Positions 24,644 to 33,894 are shown, numbered from the stretch's first letter. The stretch: 41,235 nt of DNA from Methylocystaceae bacterium (GCA_013373205.1 JABXIG010000017.1:1-41235), one strand, 5' to 3'. The notes: generated by a model not told the origin, from the sequence alone. Numbers and translations are program-made.

Positions 24644-25532
24644 AGCCAAAATCATTGATGGAAAAGCCTTTTCCGCGCAGGTCCGTGCCCGTGTTGCAAA
24701 GCAGGTAAGTTTTTTAAAAAGTTATGAGAACCTGACCCCCGGTCTGGCGGTTGTTCTGGTTGGCGAAGATCCGGCCAGCCAGGTCTATGTGCGTAATAAG
24801 GTCAAACAGACCGAAGAATGCGGTATGAAATCACTGGAATATCGCCGCGATCCGGATATTTCAGAACAAGAGCTTCTGACATTGGTGCAAAGCCTGAACG
24901 TGAACCCGGAAGTCAACGGGATTCTTGTTCAGTTGCCGCTCCCTAAACATATCAGCGAAGAAAAAGTCATCGCTGCCATTGCACCTGAAAAAGACGTCGA
25001 TGGTTTTCATGTGATTAACACGGGGCTTTTGGCCACAGGTTCCGAAGATGCCATGGTGCCTTGTACGCCACTGGGCTGTTTGATGATGCTGAAAGATCAT
25101 TTCGAAGACGGTCTGTCGGGCAAACGCGCGGTTGTGGTTGGTCGATCCAATATCGTGGGTAAACCGATGGGCGCCTTGTTGTTAAATGAAAGCTGTACGG
25201 TGACCACCGTTCATTCACGCACCACCGATATTGAAGAAGAATGCCGCCGCGCAGATATTCTGGTCGCAGCCGTTGGTCGTCCCCAAATGATTAAGAAAGA
25301 GTGGGTCAAGCCGGGTGCGGTTGTTATTGATGTGGGCATTAACCGTATCGAAAAAGAAGACGGTAAAACAAAGCTGGTCGGCGATGTTGATTTTGACGAT
25401 GTGGTCGAAGTTGCAGGTGCCATCACCCCGGTGCCGGGTGGTGTGGGTCCAATGACCATTGCGTGTCTGTTGGCAAACACGGTTACCGCTGCATGCCGTC
25501 AGAATAAACTGGACGAACCGAAAGTCGACTAA
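24636..25532 (+). CDS. folD: Bifunctional methylenetetrahydrofolate dehydrogenase/cyclohydrolase FolD
   Basis: At 298 aa it has the catalytic YVRNK motif (conserved Lys for the cyclohydrolase) near residue 50, [12 protein letters not shown] near residue 95, and the dinucleotide motif [14 protein letters not shown] near residue 167. The C-terminal [15 protein letters not shown] motif completes the family. It interconverts methylene-, methenyl- and formyl-tetrahydrofolate in the cytoplasm, using NADP. It ends in a clear terminator. The folate synthesis genes pabB-pabA-pabC lie 1.2 kb downstream on the other strand. Confidence 0.97.
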   Translation: MSEAKIIDGKAFSAQVRARVAKQVSFLKSYENLTPGLAVVLVGEDPASQVYVRNKVKQTEECGMKSLEYRRDPDISEQELLTLVQSLNVNPEVNGILVQLPLPKHISEEKVIAAIAPEKDVDGFHVINTGLLATGSEDAMVPCTPLGCLMMLKDHFEDGLSGKRAVVVGRSNIVGKPMGALLLNESCTVTTVHSRTTDIEEECRRADILVAAVGRPQMIKKEWVKPGAVVIDVGINRIEKEDGKTKLVGDVDFDDVVEVAGAITPVPGGVGPMTIACLLANTVTAACRQNKLDEPKVD

Positions 25533-25538
25533 GGCAAC

Positions 25539-25576
25539 AAAAAAGGCCCGCTTATAATGGTAAGCGGGCCTTTTTT
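25539..25576. terminator. Bidirectional terminator between folD and the YqaE-like gene
   Basis: GGCCCGCTTA (25545-25554) and TAAGCGGGCC (25561-25570) form a perfect 10-bp stem with a 6-nt loop. It has As before and six Ts after, so it works on both strands. It serves folD (plus) and the small minus-strand gene at 25582. Confidence 0.9.
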
Positions 25577-25581
25577 ATCGA

Positions 25582-25749
25582 TCAGTTGCCTTTGCTTTTG
25601 ACCACCAGCCAGATAGCATGGATGGACCCGGGCAGGACCCCGCAAAGGGTCAGAATAATGTTCAGCCAGAAGTGCAAGCCGATGCCAACAGTGAGAAAAG
25701 CAGCAAGTGGTGGCAGGAAGATAGCCAATATGATGCGGATGATATCCAT
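25582..25749 (-). CDS. Pmp3/YqaE-family small membrane protein (55 aa)
   Basis: The frame reads MDIIRIILAIFLPPLAAFL, then GLHFWLNIILTLCGVLPGSI, the UPF0057/Pmp3 pattern of two membrane helices around a PP and a conserved LP-G turn, and it ends KSKGN. AAAGGG lies upstream as a ribosome binding site. It is too short for most gene callers. Members are stress-induced, membrane-potential related proteolipids; the role here is inferred from family. Its start codon overlaps the possible start of the divergent EndoU gene by two bases, so the two starts exclude each other in space or the EndoU start is further downstream. Confidence 0.88.
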   Translation of the reverse strand: MDIIRIILAIFLPPLAAFLTVGIGLHFWLNIILTLCGVLPGSIHAIWLVVKSKGN

Positions 25750-26299
25750 GAGGAACCCTTTAAGATTTATCTTTCACGATAGGGCGAAGATAAGCCGATC
25801 CTTGACACTCTGGCAAGTAGCTTTTCTTATTTGTCTTTGGGGCGTTAGCGCACATGGAGCCGATTGGTCACACACAACACCGCAAATCAACCTAACCCAT
25901 ATCTTTGAGGGTGAGATTAATAAACGAGGCAAACCTGTTGGGTTTCATGCACGCCCACAGGGGCGTGATCCAGAAAATGCCCATCTTTCCCGCATGATTG
26001 CCGGACCGAATGAACATGGTGTTTATACAGGATCGGTTGAAATTTATGACCCCCGCGAAGGCCGCTGGAAGGTGAAATCTTTTTCTTCTTTTTTTCCAGA
26101 TCGATTCACGCGGGATGAAATTCAAAAACTGATCTTGATTGCTTTTCAGAATGCCAAGCCCAATAAAGCAGGCAAATGGCGTGCACGATCCGGTCTTGGT
26201 TTTCAAGTCGAAGGCTGGCTCTGTCCCAAAGGTGGCACAGATACGTGCCCGGATGGGGCGATCAATACGGCTTACCCCCTTTATCAGAAAGACAGATGA
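25748..26299 (+). CDS. Secreted EndoU-domain RNase (toxin-like)
   Basis: A 183-aa protein with an N-terminal signal-like segment (basic stretch, then TLWQVAFLICLWGVSAHGA) and cleavage expected after AHG-A. The mature part carries the bacterial EndoU pattern: THIFEGEINKRGKPVGFHAR with the putative catalytic His in GFH, later YTGSVEIYDPREG, then KSFSSFFPDRFTRDEI, and INTAYPLY near the end. EndoU domains are RNases found as toxins in contact-dependent and secreted systems. Start choice is uncertain: ATG 25748 overlaps the divergent YqaE-like start; TTG 25802 is an alternative. It overlaps the next gene by ATGA. Secretion plus a coupled downstream partner suggests a toxin with immunity, but this is inference. 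Confidence 0.78.
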   Translation: MRNPLRFIFHDRAKISRSLTLWQVAFLICLWGVSAHGADWSHTTPQINLTHIFEGEINKRGKPVGFHARPQGRDPENAHLSRMIAGPNEHGVYTGSVEIYDPREGRWKVKSFSSFFPDRFTRDEIQKLILIAFQNAKPNKAGKWRARSGLGFQVEGWLCPKGGTDTCPDGAINTAYPLYQKDR

Positions 26300-26586
26300 T
26301 GAAACTTTATCGTGATGAAAATAATGATCCGCGTGCCGAAGCCGAAGGCGAGCTTGCCTTGCTCGCAGCTTATCTGGAAAGCGATGTTCAGGATGACAAG
26401 GAAGCCGCGATTGAATTGCTGCAATTTCTGGAACGTAAAAAAGGTGAACGCATCGGTAATGCCTACTGCATCACCTTTACAGACAAAGCGGTGGTGATTG
26501 AAGGATTGCACAGTGAACTGCGCGCAGAATTTGACCGCAATATTTTTTTTCAGGCTGTTGAAGCCTGGATCGTTTTTGTTGGTTAA
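26296..26586 (+). CDS. 96-aa acidic protein, candidate immunity partner of the EndoU RNase
   Basis: Starts at ATG 26296, sharing ATGA with the EndoU stop codon, so translation is coupled. It is small and acidic (many Glu and Asp), with a helical first half (AEGELALLAAYLESDVQDDK) and a mixed second half with YCITFTDKAVVIEGL, ending EAWIVFVG. No signal peptide is present, as expected for a cytoplasmic immunity protein. I recognise no family. A longer frame upstream (from 26176) lies inside the EndoU gene and is rejected. The pairing rests on position and properties, not on sequence similarity. Confidence 0.65.
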   Translation: MMKLYRDENNDPRAEAEGELALLAAYLESDVQDDKEAAIELLQFLERKKGERIGNAYCITFTDKAVVIEGLHSELRAEFDRNIFFQAVEAWIVFVG

Positions 26587-26594
26587 TTTTGTGT

Positions 26595-26643
26595 TCCTGC
26601 GAAAGCAGGGACCTGTGTCCAAGAGACCCCTGCTTTCGCAGGA
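26595..26643. repeat. Perfect 16-bp inverted repeat between convergent genes
   Basis: TCCTGCGAAAGCAGGG (26595-26610) and its complement (26628-26643) are separated by 17 bases. Each arm also contains CCTGCGAAAGCAGG, itself a palindrome. It sits between the EndoU partner and pabC stop codons, and may act as a bidirectional terminator or be a REP-like element; related GCGAAAG repeats are known from alphaproteobacteria. Confidence 0.65.
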
Positions 26644-26683
26644 GAACAATTTTAGGCCTTCTTTAAGATGACAAAAAGCGCGT

Positions 26684-27508
26684 TTATTCGGCCGCTTTTA
26701 TCTCCTGCAAAATTTTATCCGCCCAGACTTCTGACGGGATTAAACGTCCGTCCAGTTCATGGATGGGGCGCACGCGAAACAGGCTATTGGTCAAAAAGGC
26801 TTCGTCGCAGGTTTGAATGATTTCTGGTTCAAGACTGTCTTCGACGATGTTCATTCCAAGCTTGTGGGCTGTCTCTAAAACACAGTTGCGCATGATTCCA
26901 GGTAGAACGCCGTCACTGATTTTTGGGGTCAAAAGCTGATCATTTTTGACAAAAAAGATATTGCTGATACTACCTTCTGTAATATGTCCTGCTGAATTAA
27001 GCATCAAGGCTTCGTCGCTGCCGTGTTCATGGGCTTCTTCCATAGCAAGGATGTTATCCAAATAGCACAGGCTTTTAATCTGTGCGGTTGGGCTTTTTTC
27101 ATTGCGGCAGATACTGACGGTTTTGACCTTGGCGCTGGGGAAATGATCCGGCACTTCGCTGGCCGTCAGCAGCACCTGCGGGTTTAGCTCCAAAGGGGGC
27201 ATCAATCCGCGTGGACCACTGCCGCGTGTGATGGTCAGGCGCAGGGCAGTACGGGTCTTAAGGAATTGATTACCAAGCAAAACCTTATCAACAGCATCTT
27301 TTAATTCTTCACGGTTGTAAGGAAGAGGGAACTTGAGTTTACGTGCTGTATCTTCCAGTCGCGTCATATGGGCATCAAAATGGATCACTTGGCCTTTGTT
27401 TGCTGCCATGGTTTCAAAAAAACCATCACCGAGCAGAAAACCACGATCTGTTGCTTGAATATGAACACCCCTTAAAGGGAGGAGTTCGCCATTAAACCAT
27501 GCAATCAT
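26684..27508 (-). CDS. pabC: Aminotransferase class IV, likely 4-amino-4-deoxychorismate lyase
   Basis: A 274-aa PLP-dependent fold type IV enzyme: WFNGELLPL at the N-terminus, DRGFLLGDGFFETM near residue 22, the PLP lysine in AQIKSLCYLDN near residue 140, and GHITEGSISNIFFVKND. Class IV members also include branched-chain and D-amino acid aminotransferases; the choice of PabC rests on its place in a pabB-pabA-pabC operon, where ATG overlaps the pabA stop (ATGA). The reaction splits aminodeoxychorismate to p-aminobenzoate and pyruvate for folate synthesis. Confidence 0.87.
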   Translation of the reverse strand: MIAWFNGELLPLRGVHIQATDRGFLLGDGFFETMAANKGQVIHFDAHMTRLEDTARKLKFPLPYNREELKDAVDKVLLGNQFLKTRTALRLTITRGSGPRGLMPPLELNPQVLLTASEVPDHFPSAKVKTVSICRNEKSPTAQIKSLCYLDNILAMEEAHEHGSDEALMLNSAGHITEGSISNIFFVKNDQLLTPKISDGVLPGIMRNCVLETAHKLGMNIVEDSLEPEIIQTCDEAFLTNSLFRVRPIHELDGRLIPSEVWADKILQEIKAAE

Positions 27509-28074
27509 ATCAGTACCCCGGCCAACTTTAAAAAGTTCTTCAAAATCTCATGCCCCTGAGGGGTCAGGATGGATTCCGGATGAAATTGTACACCCCAAAC
27601 AGGCAATTGGCGATGACTTAACGCCATAATCTCGCCGTCTGTTGTTTTGGCATCACTTTGTAAAGGGCTACAGATATCAACACTTAAAGAATGGTAACGC
27701 CCGACCTGTAAAGGGTTTGGCAGTCCTTGAAACAGCCCTGTGGCGTTATGATCGATCAGACTGGACTTTCCATGCATGGCTTGTTTGGATTTACGAACCT
27801 TCCCCCCAAAGTTTTGCGCAATGACCTGATGGCCTAGACACACCCCAAGGATCGGAATTTTTCCGGCAAATTCTTTGACCAGAGCAAGGCATATTCCGGC
27901 TTGCTCCGGCCCACAGGGACCGGGGGATAAGACGATTGCTTGGGGGTTGAGTTGAGATATTTCTTTCAATGAAATCTGATCATTGCGCACGACTTTTGTT
28001 TCATGGTGCAATTCTTCAAGATAGCGTGCCAGATTATAAACAAAACTGTCGTAATTATCGATCAATAGGATCAT
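27505..28074 (-). CDS. pabA: Glutamine amidotransferase, aminodeoxychorismate synthase component II
   Basis: The start at 28074 gives MILLIDNYDSFVYNLARYLE, the standard TrpG/PabA opening, and overlaps pabB by ATGA. The catalytic Cys is in GVCLGHQVIAQ near residue 78; His and Glu follow in VQFHPESILT. Alone the sequence cannot tell PabA from TrpG. The partner pabB has a PabB-type PIKGT motif, and no trp genes are near, which favours PabA. Some bacteria use one amphibolic glutaminase for both pathways, so dual use cannot be excluded. Confidence 0.9.
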   Translation of the reverse strand: MILLIDNYDSFVYNLARYLEELHHETKVVRNDQISLKEISQLNPQAIVLSPGPCGPEQAGICLALVKEFAGKIPILGVCLGHQVIAQNFGGKVRKSKQAMHGKSSLIDHNATGLFQGLPNPLQVGRYHSLSVDICSPLQSDAKTTDGEIMALSHRQLPVWGVQFHPESILTPQGHEILKNFLKLAGVLI

Positions 28075-29372
28075 GACGCACACCGATCAAAAGCAGAAAA
28101 GAGTGCGCGGGCCTTATCCAAGGTTTCCAGATATTCGCTTTCAGGGTCGCTGTCTGCCACAATTCCACCGCCGACCTGCACGCAGGCCTTATCCCCTTTA
28201 AAGATCACGGTGCGAATGACGATATTTGTATCCATCCTACCATCATACCCAATATAGCCAATGGTCCCGCAATAAAGATTACGTCTGACGGGTTCAAGTT
28301 CCGATATGATTTCCATTGCACGGACCTTGGGTGCGCCCGTTATCGATCCGCCGGGGAAGCAGGCTTCTAAAAGGTCCAGACTATCGCATCCTTCTTTTAA
28401 TTCTCCTAAAATAGTGGAGATCAAATGATGTACACTTGCGAAACTGTGCAGACCACAAAGTTCAGGGACATGTACGCTATGTGGTGTGCAGACTTTGGAC
28501 AGGTCGTTGCGCAATAGATCAACGATCATGGTGTTTTCTGCCCTGTCTTTTTCACTTTTTTGCAAGGCCAGTGCATTTGCCTCATCGATCACAGGATCAG
28601 TAGATCGTGCGCGCGTACCTTTGATGGGGCAGGTTTCCACCTGTTTTCCTGCCACTTCTAAAAAACGTTCCGGCGAGCTGGAGGCAATGGTGAAATCTTT
28701 GAAATTCAGATAAGCCGAAAAGGGCGCCGGGTTGGTTTTACGTAAGTTCTGATAAAAGCTGTAGCGTTTAAACCCATCGGGCAGGCTTGCCTGAAACCGC
28801 TGTGTGAGGTTGGCTTGAAAAATATCACCTTCAAGGATGTAATCAATGACACGCTGGACACTGTCTTGATAAGTTTGAGCCGTAAAGTCAGACACCCAGT
28901 TCAGTGAAACAGGGGTGTATTCCTGAAGATCTGTCTTTTGATAAAGTTGTTCTTTTAAGGCATGTGCTGCTGCATTGTTTTTAATCGAAAAAATCCATGC
29001 CTTTTCTTCTTTATGATCGAACGCGGCAATTGTGTCGTAAAAGCCAAAACAAACATCAGGCAGGCTGAGGTCATCGGTTTTCTGTGGTGAAATATCTTCT
29101 AACTGATGCAGCCATTCATAGCCGATAAAGCCCACAAGCCCGCCTTGAAAGGGGGGTAAACCTTCATGCAAGGTTATGTCTTGCAGTGTTTCTCTTAGGT
29201 GGGGCAGAATATGGTTAGGGTCTTCAAATGTTCCCGACGGGTGAAGGCAGATGTAGCTATAGCGCGCACAGCCTGCAGAATCCAGAAACTGGGCAAAAGG
29301 CTGGCTTGCAAAAGGGGCAAACAGCTTTGCAGGGTCAGCAAAAGGGATATCAAGGACAATGGGCGTTTTCAT
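28071..29372 (-). CDS. pabB: Aminodeoxychorismate synthase component I
   Basis: A 433-aa chorismate-binding enzyme. The motif PIKGTRARS near residue 245, with Lys in place of the Ala of anthranilate synthase, identifies the PabB type; that Lys forms a covalent intermediate. The C-terminal part has FPGGSITGAPKVRAMEII and the closing QVGGGIVADSDPESEYLET. It joins the PabA glutaminase to convert chorismate and glutamine to aminodeoxychorismate. It is the first gene of pabB-pabA-pabC; all junctions are 4-base overlaps, so equal translation is likely. Confidence 0.94.
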   Translation of the reverse strand: MKTPIVLDIPFADPAKLFAPFASQPFAQFLDSAGCARYSYICLHPSGTFEDPNHILPHLRETLQDITLHEGLPPFQGGLVGFIGYEWLHQLEDISPQKTDDLSLPDVCFGFYDTIAAFDHKEEKAWIFSIKNNAAAHALKEQLYQKTDLQEYTPVSLNWVSDFTAQTYQDSVQRVIDYILEGDIFQANLTQRFQASLPDGFKRYSFYQNLRKTNPAPFSAYLNFKDFTIASSSPERFLEVAGKQVETCPIKGTRARSTDPVIDEANALALQKSEKDRAENTMIVDLLRNDLSKVCTPHSVHVPELCGLHSFASVHHLISTILGELKEGCDSLDLLEACFPGGSITGAPKVRAMEIISELEPVRRNLYCGTIGYIGYDGRMDTNIVIRTVIFKGDKACVQVGGGIVADSDPESEYLETLDKARALFSAFDRCAS

Positions 29373-29457
29373 AAAGCTTACTTACACGAAAGCATCTTGG
29401 CTTGTCGAGTGGCTTGGGGTATGAAGGGATTGAACTTTTAAACAAGAGGATTTCATC

Positions 29458-29772
29458 ATGCCCAAGACCTTTCGTTGCCATCTTTTCTGGTGTGGACATG
29501 AACGCGATGATGACGCCAAAGCTTCTTGTGCCAAACGCGGGTCGTGGGATATTGGCACCCAGCTTAAAAAAGCCATGCGCGAACGGGGTTTGCGTGATGA
29601 AGTTGCCGTGACAAAATCCGGCTGTTTGGGCCAATGTAGTGTCGGCCCTGCCATGATCGTTTATCCGGAAGGAGTGTGGTATAGTGTGCCAACATTGGAA
29701 GATGCCCTGGAAATTCTGGATAAGCATCTTGCCAATGGTGAAATTGTCGAACGGCTTGTTATTAAAGATTAA
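29458..29772 (+). CDS. Thioredoxin-like [2Fe-2S] ferredoxin
   Basis: The 104-aa protein has Cys residues in FRCHLFWCGH, in SCAKRGSW, and in KSGCLGQCSVGP, matching the thioredoxin-like 2Fe-2S family (ligand Cys spread over CxxxxC...CxxxC). The fold is completed by GPAMIVYPEGVWYSVP, and TLEDALEILDKHL. AAGAGGA before ATG 29458 supports the start. Such proteins carry electrons or serve in cluster transfer; partner unknown. It is cytoplasmic (no signal). The stop overlaps by four bases the stop of the convergent 53-aa gene. Confidence 0.9.
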   Translation: MPKTFRCHLFWCGHERDDDAKASCAKRGSWDIGTQLKKAMRERGLRDEVAVTKSGCLGQCSVGPAMIVYPEGVWYSVPTLEDALEILDKHLANGEIVERLVIKD

Positions 29773-29930
29773 GCCGTAATAATCAGATCAGCACTCAGAA
29801 TGTCATCCAAAACTTGGTCCCAATCTTCTTCTTTTAAGGGGGCTTCAAGGTCGATGACGCGGGCATCGGCGGCTTTGATGATAATCTCGCTATCTTCAAA
29901 CAGGCCTGTTTTCAGCGTTAGTTTATCCAT
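29769..29930 (-). CDS. Small protein (53 aa), third gene of a possible DsrE/TusBCD-like trio
   Basis: The frame reads MDKLTLKTGLFEDSEIIIKA and ends DILSADLIITA. It starts one base after the upstream gene's stop (TAAAATG), with no room for a separate transcript. It is acidic with no signal peptide. Its size, position and the ADLIITA end suggest a minimal DsrH/TusB-like component, but similarity is too weak to name it. The convergent 2Fe-2S gene overlaps its stop. Confidence 0.65.
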   Translation of the reverse strand: MDKLTLKTGLFEDSEIIIKAADARVIDLEAPLKEEDWDQVLDDILSADLIITA

Positions 29931-29931
29931 T

Positions 29932-30198
29932 TTAAAAACTCACCACACGTTCGGCTTTGTTGATTAAGGCTCCAAGGTCAGTACAGGGATGTGTATCCGG
30001 TACATCCATATTCAGGCTTTGTGGGTTAATTTCTGCCAGTTCCAACATTTCAAAATGATCAAATTTGCCTTGGGCATTTAAAGGGGGATTGGTCATAAAG
30101 ACAAAATCAACCGTATTATTGCGAATGGTCAGCCCTGCGGCCACGCGGATGGCCTCGTAACAGTCGCGTCGGGCGAGGACAAGAATATGTTTGCTCAT
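29932..30198 (-). CDS. Small protein (88 aa), second gene of the trio; possible DsrE-like fold
   Basis: MSKHILVLARRDCYEAIRVA opens a beta-alpha unit followed by TVDFVFMTN. The C-terminus NKAERVVSF resembles that of the upstream gene (AKADKVISL), suggesting the two are distant paralogs. DsrE/DsrF/TusCD proteins have this small alpha/beta form. A single Cys lies at position 13. It overlaps the upstream gene by ATGA. The sulfur-relay role is inferred only. Confidence 0.7.
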   Translation of the reverse strand: MSKHILVLARRDCYEAIRVAAGLTIRNNTVDFVFMTNPPLNAQGKFDHFEMLELAEINPQSLNMDVPDTHPCTDLGALINKAERVVSF

Positions 30199-30488
30199 AG
30201 GCTAATGACCTTATCTGCTTTGGCAACAAGCCCGCTGTGGTGGAACTGACTGCCCAAATCGACGGGGCAATCCACACCTTCCAGCCTGTCTTTCCAGGCT
30301 TCGGCACAAACCACGGCTTCAATACAGTTTGCGGCCACCAAATCAGCAAAAGTTTCATCTGTCAGTGTCTTTACCCCATCGCCTGTGAAAAAGCAGCCCC
30401 AGTCGATATCTGCGCGCACACAGGCTTCGCCCAAAGGTGCAGCAATCCGGGCGGCGTCGGCATTGGAGATGACAAACAGCAGATCCAT
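30195..30488 (-). CDS. Small protein (97 aa), first gene of the trio; possible DsrE-like fold
   Basis: ATG 30488 with GAGGAATTCA upstream is preferred. MDLLFVISNADAARIAAPLG, then ADIDWGCFFTGDGVKTL, resembles the strand-helix-strand start of DsrE/TusC-type proteins. Cys residues are in EACVRA, WGCFF, VVCAEAW and VDCPVD. Sulfur-relay TusBCD acts in tRNA 2-thiouridine synthesis, and tRNA modification genes queA-tgt-queF lie just downstream on the other strand, which fits but does not prove the idea. It shares the intergenic region (70 bases) with queA. Confidence 0.7.
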   Translation of the reverse strand: MDLLFVISNADAARIAAPLGEACVRADIDWGCFFTGDGVKTLTDETFADLVAANCIEAVVCAEAWKDRLEGVDCPVDLGSQFHHSGLVAKADKVISL

Positions 30489-30557
30489 TGAATTCCTCAA
30501 ACAAATCGGTTAGGGTGCGCCGCCTTCATAGCATATATTTCAAGAAAGAGAAAAGCC

Positions 30558-31598
30558 ATGAAAGTCGATGACTTCGACTTCAACCTGCCCAAAGAGCTGA
30601 TTGCCCAACGTCCGGTCAGCCCGCGCGATGCGTCCAAACTGTTGCGCATTGCAGATGGGTTAAGTGACCATACCTTTGTCGATTTACCTGATTTTTTGAA
30701 AGCAGGTGATGTGATGGTCTTCAATAATACTCGTGTTATCCCGGCGCACCTGAAAGGTAAACGCGGGGAAGCTGGTGTGGAAGTAACCCTTCATAAACAT
30801 GAGGGCGAAGGCACATGGGTGGCTTTTGTAAAAGGCGCTAAAAAGTTAAGGATTGACGATACCATCATCTTTGAAAATGATTTTTCAGCCGAGGTGTTAG
30901 GCAAAGATGGTGGCGAAGTCACCTTGCGCTTTAATAAGGCAGGCGCTGATCTGATGGAAGCACTAGAAGCCCACGGCGGCATGCCTTTGCCCCCGTATAT
31001 TAAACGTGAAGGACTGGCGGATGAACGCGATAAATCCGATTATCAAACCGTCTTTGCAGAAAAAGAAGGCGCTGTCGCCGCCCCGACTGCCGGATTGCAT
31101 TTCACCCCTGAATTGCTGGAACGGCTAAAAGAAAAGGGCGTCCAGTTTGCCTATGTCACCTTACATGTGGGCGCGGGTACGTTTCTGCCTGTGAAAGTCG
31201 ATGATGTAGCAGACCATAAAATGCATGCTGAATTTGGCGTAATTGATCAGACGACGGTCGATCTGGTGAATGACGCCCATGATAAGGGGCATCGCGTGGT
31301 GGCAGTCGGGACAACATCGCTGCGCCTTTTGGAAAGTGCGGGTCGTGAAGATGGTGTGCTGGAAGCTTTTGAAGGCGATACGGATATTTTCATCACACCG
31401 GGTTATCAGTTTAAAATCGTTGATATGCTGACCACCAACTTTCATTTGCCCCGGTCAACCTTATTTATGCTGGTATCGGCTTTTGCAGGCTTTGAAAAGA
31501 TGAAAGAAGCCTATGACTATGCAATCAAGAATGGCTATCGGTTCTATTCCTACGGGGATGGGGCATTGCTGAGCAGGGCTGATCAAATCGACACTTAA
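30558..31598 (+). CDS. queA: S-adenosylmethionine:tRNA ribosyltransferase-isomerase QueA
   Basis: A 346-aa protein opening MKVDDFDFNLPKELIAQRP, with VMVFNNTRVIPAHLKG, then APTAGLHFTPELLERL near residue 180 and FHLPRSTLFMLVSAFAG near residue 300. All are QueA signatures. It transfers the ribose of SAM to preQ1 in tRNA to give epoxyqueuosine. AAGAGAAAAGCC precedes the ATG. First gene of queA-tgt-queF. Confidence 0.97.
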   Translation: MKVDDFDFNLPKELIAQRPVSPRDASKLLRIADGLSDHTFVDLPDFLKAGDVMVFNNTRVIPAHLKGKRGEAGVEVTLHKHEGEGTWVAFVKGAKKLRIDDTIIFENDFSAEVLGKDGGEVTLRFNKAGADLMEALEAHGGMPLPPYIKREGLADERDKSDYQTVFAEKEGAVAAPTAGLHFTPELLERLKEKGVQFAYVTLHVGAGTFLPVKVDDVADHKMHAEFGVIDQTTVDLVNDAHDKGHRVVAVGTTSLRLLESAGREDGVLEAFEGDTDIFITPGYQFKIVDMLTTNFHLPRSTLFMLVSAFAGFEKMKEAYDYAIKNGYRFYSYGDGALLSRADQIDT

Positions 31599-31629
31599 TT
31601 CGGTTGTTATCCACAGCCAAACTGTATAA

Positions 31630-32772
<1,143 letters not shown>

Positions 32773-32775
32773 ACC

Positions 32776-33243
32776 ATGAGCGATCAAACCATTTACGCCG
32801 ATCTGGAACAGTTGGGCGGGTCAACAGAAACCCCGAATAACCCGGATGAAGCCAAGCTTGAAGCGGTAAAAAATCCGCATCCGGGAACCGATTATCTGGT
32901 GCGTTTTGTCTGTCCTGAATTTACTTCGCTTTGTCCGGTAACGGGGCAACCGGATTTTGCTCATATCGTGATTGATTATGTCCCTGAAAATTTGCTGGTG
33001 GAAAGTAAATCGCTGAAAGTTTTTTTGACATCGTTTAGAAACCATGGTGATTTCCACGAGGCTTGCACCGTTGGTATTGCAAAGCGGCTGGTTGATCTTT
33101 TGAACCCAAAATGGTTGCGGATCGGTGGCTATTGGTATCCGCGCGGCGGCATTCCCATTGATGTCTTCTGGCAAACGGGCGAGGCACCGAAAGGGGTTTG
33201 GATCCCCGATCAGGATGTCCCCGGATATCGAGGTCGCGGATAA
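32776..33243 (+). CDS. queF: NADPH-dependent 7-cyano-7-deazaguanine reductase (short QueF type)
   Basis: A 155-aa single-domain Que[20 protein letters not shown] near residue 50 with the catalytic Cys in SLCPVTGQ, the NADPH/QueF motif [20 protein letters not shown] near residue 76, and the closing [17 protein letters not shown]. Short QueF works as a large oligomer. It reduces preQ0 to preQ1, the substrate of Tgt, and follows tgt by three bases in the same operon. Confidence 0.97.
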   Translation: MSDQTIYADLEQLGGSTETPNNPDEAKLEAVKNPHPGTDYLVRFVCPEFTSLCPVTGQPDFAHIVIDYVPENLLVESKSLKVFLTSFRNHGDFHEACTVGIAKRLVDLLNPKWLRIGGYWYPRGGIPIDVFWQTGEAPKGVWIPDQDVPGYRGRG

Positions 33244-33246
33244 ATC

Positions 33247-33894
33247 ATGTTTAAGCTTTATTACCTACCTGATACGGCCAGTTTGGCCCCGCATCTTGTG
33301 TTGAACCGTCTCGGCGCAGCCTATGAACTGATCCAGCTGAATAAAACAGACGGTAGTCTGCAGAGTGTAGAATATCAAAAGCTGAACCCGAACCATCGGG
33401 TGCCGACCTTGATTGACGGGGAATTGGTGCTGTTTGAATCGGCAGCGATTTGTCTGCATCTGGCTGATAGTGATCCGGACAGTGGTTTGATGCCGCCTTT
33501 GGGTAGTGCCAAGCGGGCCCACGCCTATAAATGGTTGATCTTTATGACTAATTCCATTCAGGCTGAAATGATGCTTTATTTCTATAAAGAACGTTTTTCT
33601 AAAACCCCGACGGGGGCTGAAGAAGTGCGTGAGGTCGCGGTTGAGCGGGTCACAAACTTGATGCATCGCATTGATGAAGCTTTGGCTGATGGCCGTCCGT
33701 TCTTATCTGGTTCCCATAAAACAATCGTGGAAGATTATCTGTTGATGCTATCGCGTTGGTTTGTCCAAATGGGGCTGGAAGCGGAATTAAAATCAATGGC
33801 CCATCTCTATGCAATGTTGTGCGTTCTGGAAGATGATGTCTGCGTGAAAGCCACTTATGAGGCCGAAGGCTGCCTGCCTTTATTTGCCTGCTGA
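33247..33894 (+). CDS. Glutathione S-transferase family protein
   Basis: The 215-aa protein has a thioredoxin-like N-terminal half: MFKLYYLPDTASLAPHLVLN, then NHRVPTLIDGELVLFESAAI with the cis-Pro and the SxAI glutathione contact. The C-terminal half is helical with VEDYLLMLSRW. GST substrate cannot be told from sequence; the Ser/Thr active-site position near residue 11 suggests a beta- or theta-like class. It starts three bases after queF and may be cotranscribed, though it has no link to queuosine. Its last 40 bases overlap the convergent TPR gene. Confidence 0.9.
   Translation: MFKLYYLPDTASLAPHLVLNRLGAAYELIQLNKTDGSLQSVEYQKLNPNHRVPTLIDGELVLFESAAICLHLADSDPDSGLMPPLGSAKRAHAYKWLIFMTNSIQAEMMLYFYKERFSKTPTGAEEVREVAVERVTNLMHRIDEALADGRPFLSGSHKTIVEDYLLMLSRWFVQMGLEAELKSMAHLYAMLCVLEDDVCVKATYEAEGCLPLFAC

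Noticed and set aside
26176-26295. Upstream extension of the EndoU partner gene
   Set aside because: It lies wholly inside the EndoU coding region; the ATG at 26296 overlaps the EndoU stop as ATGA, a normal coupled start.
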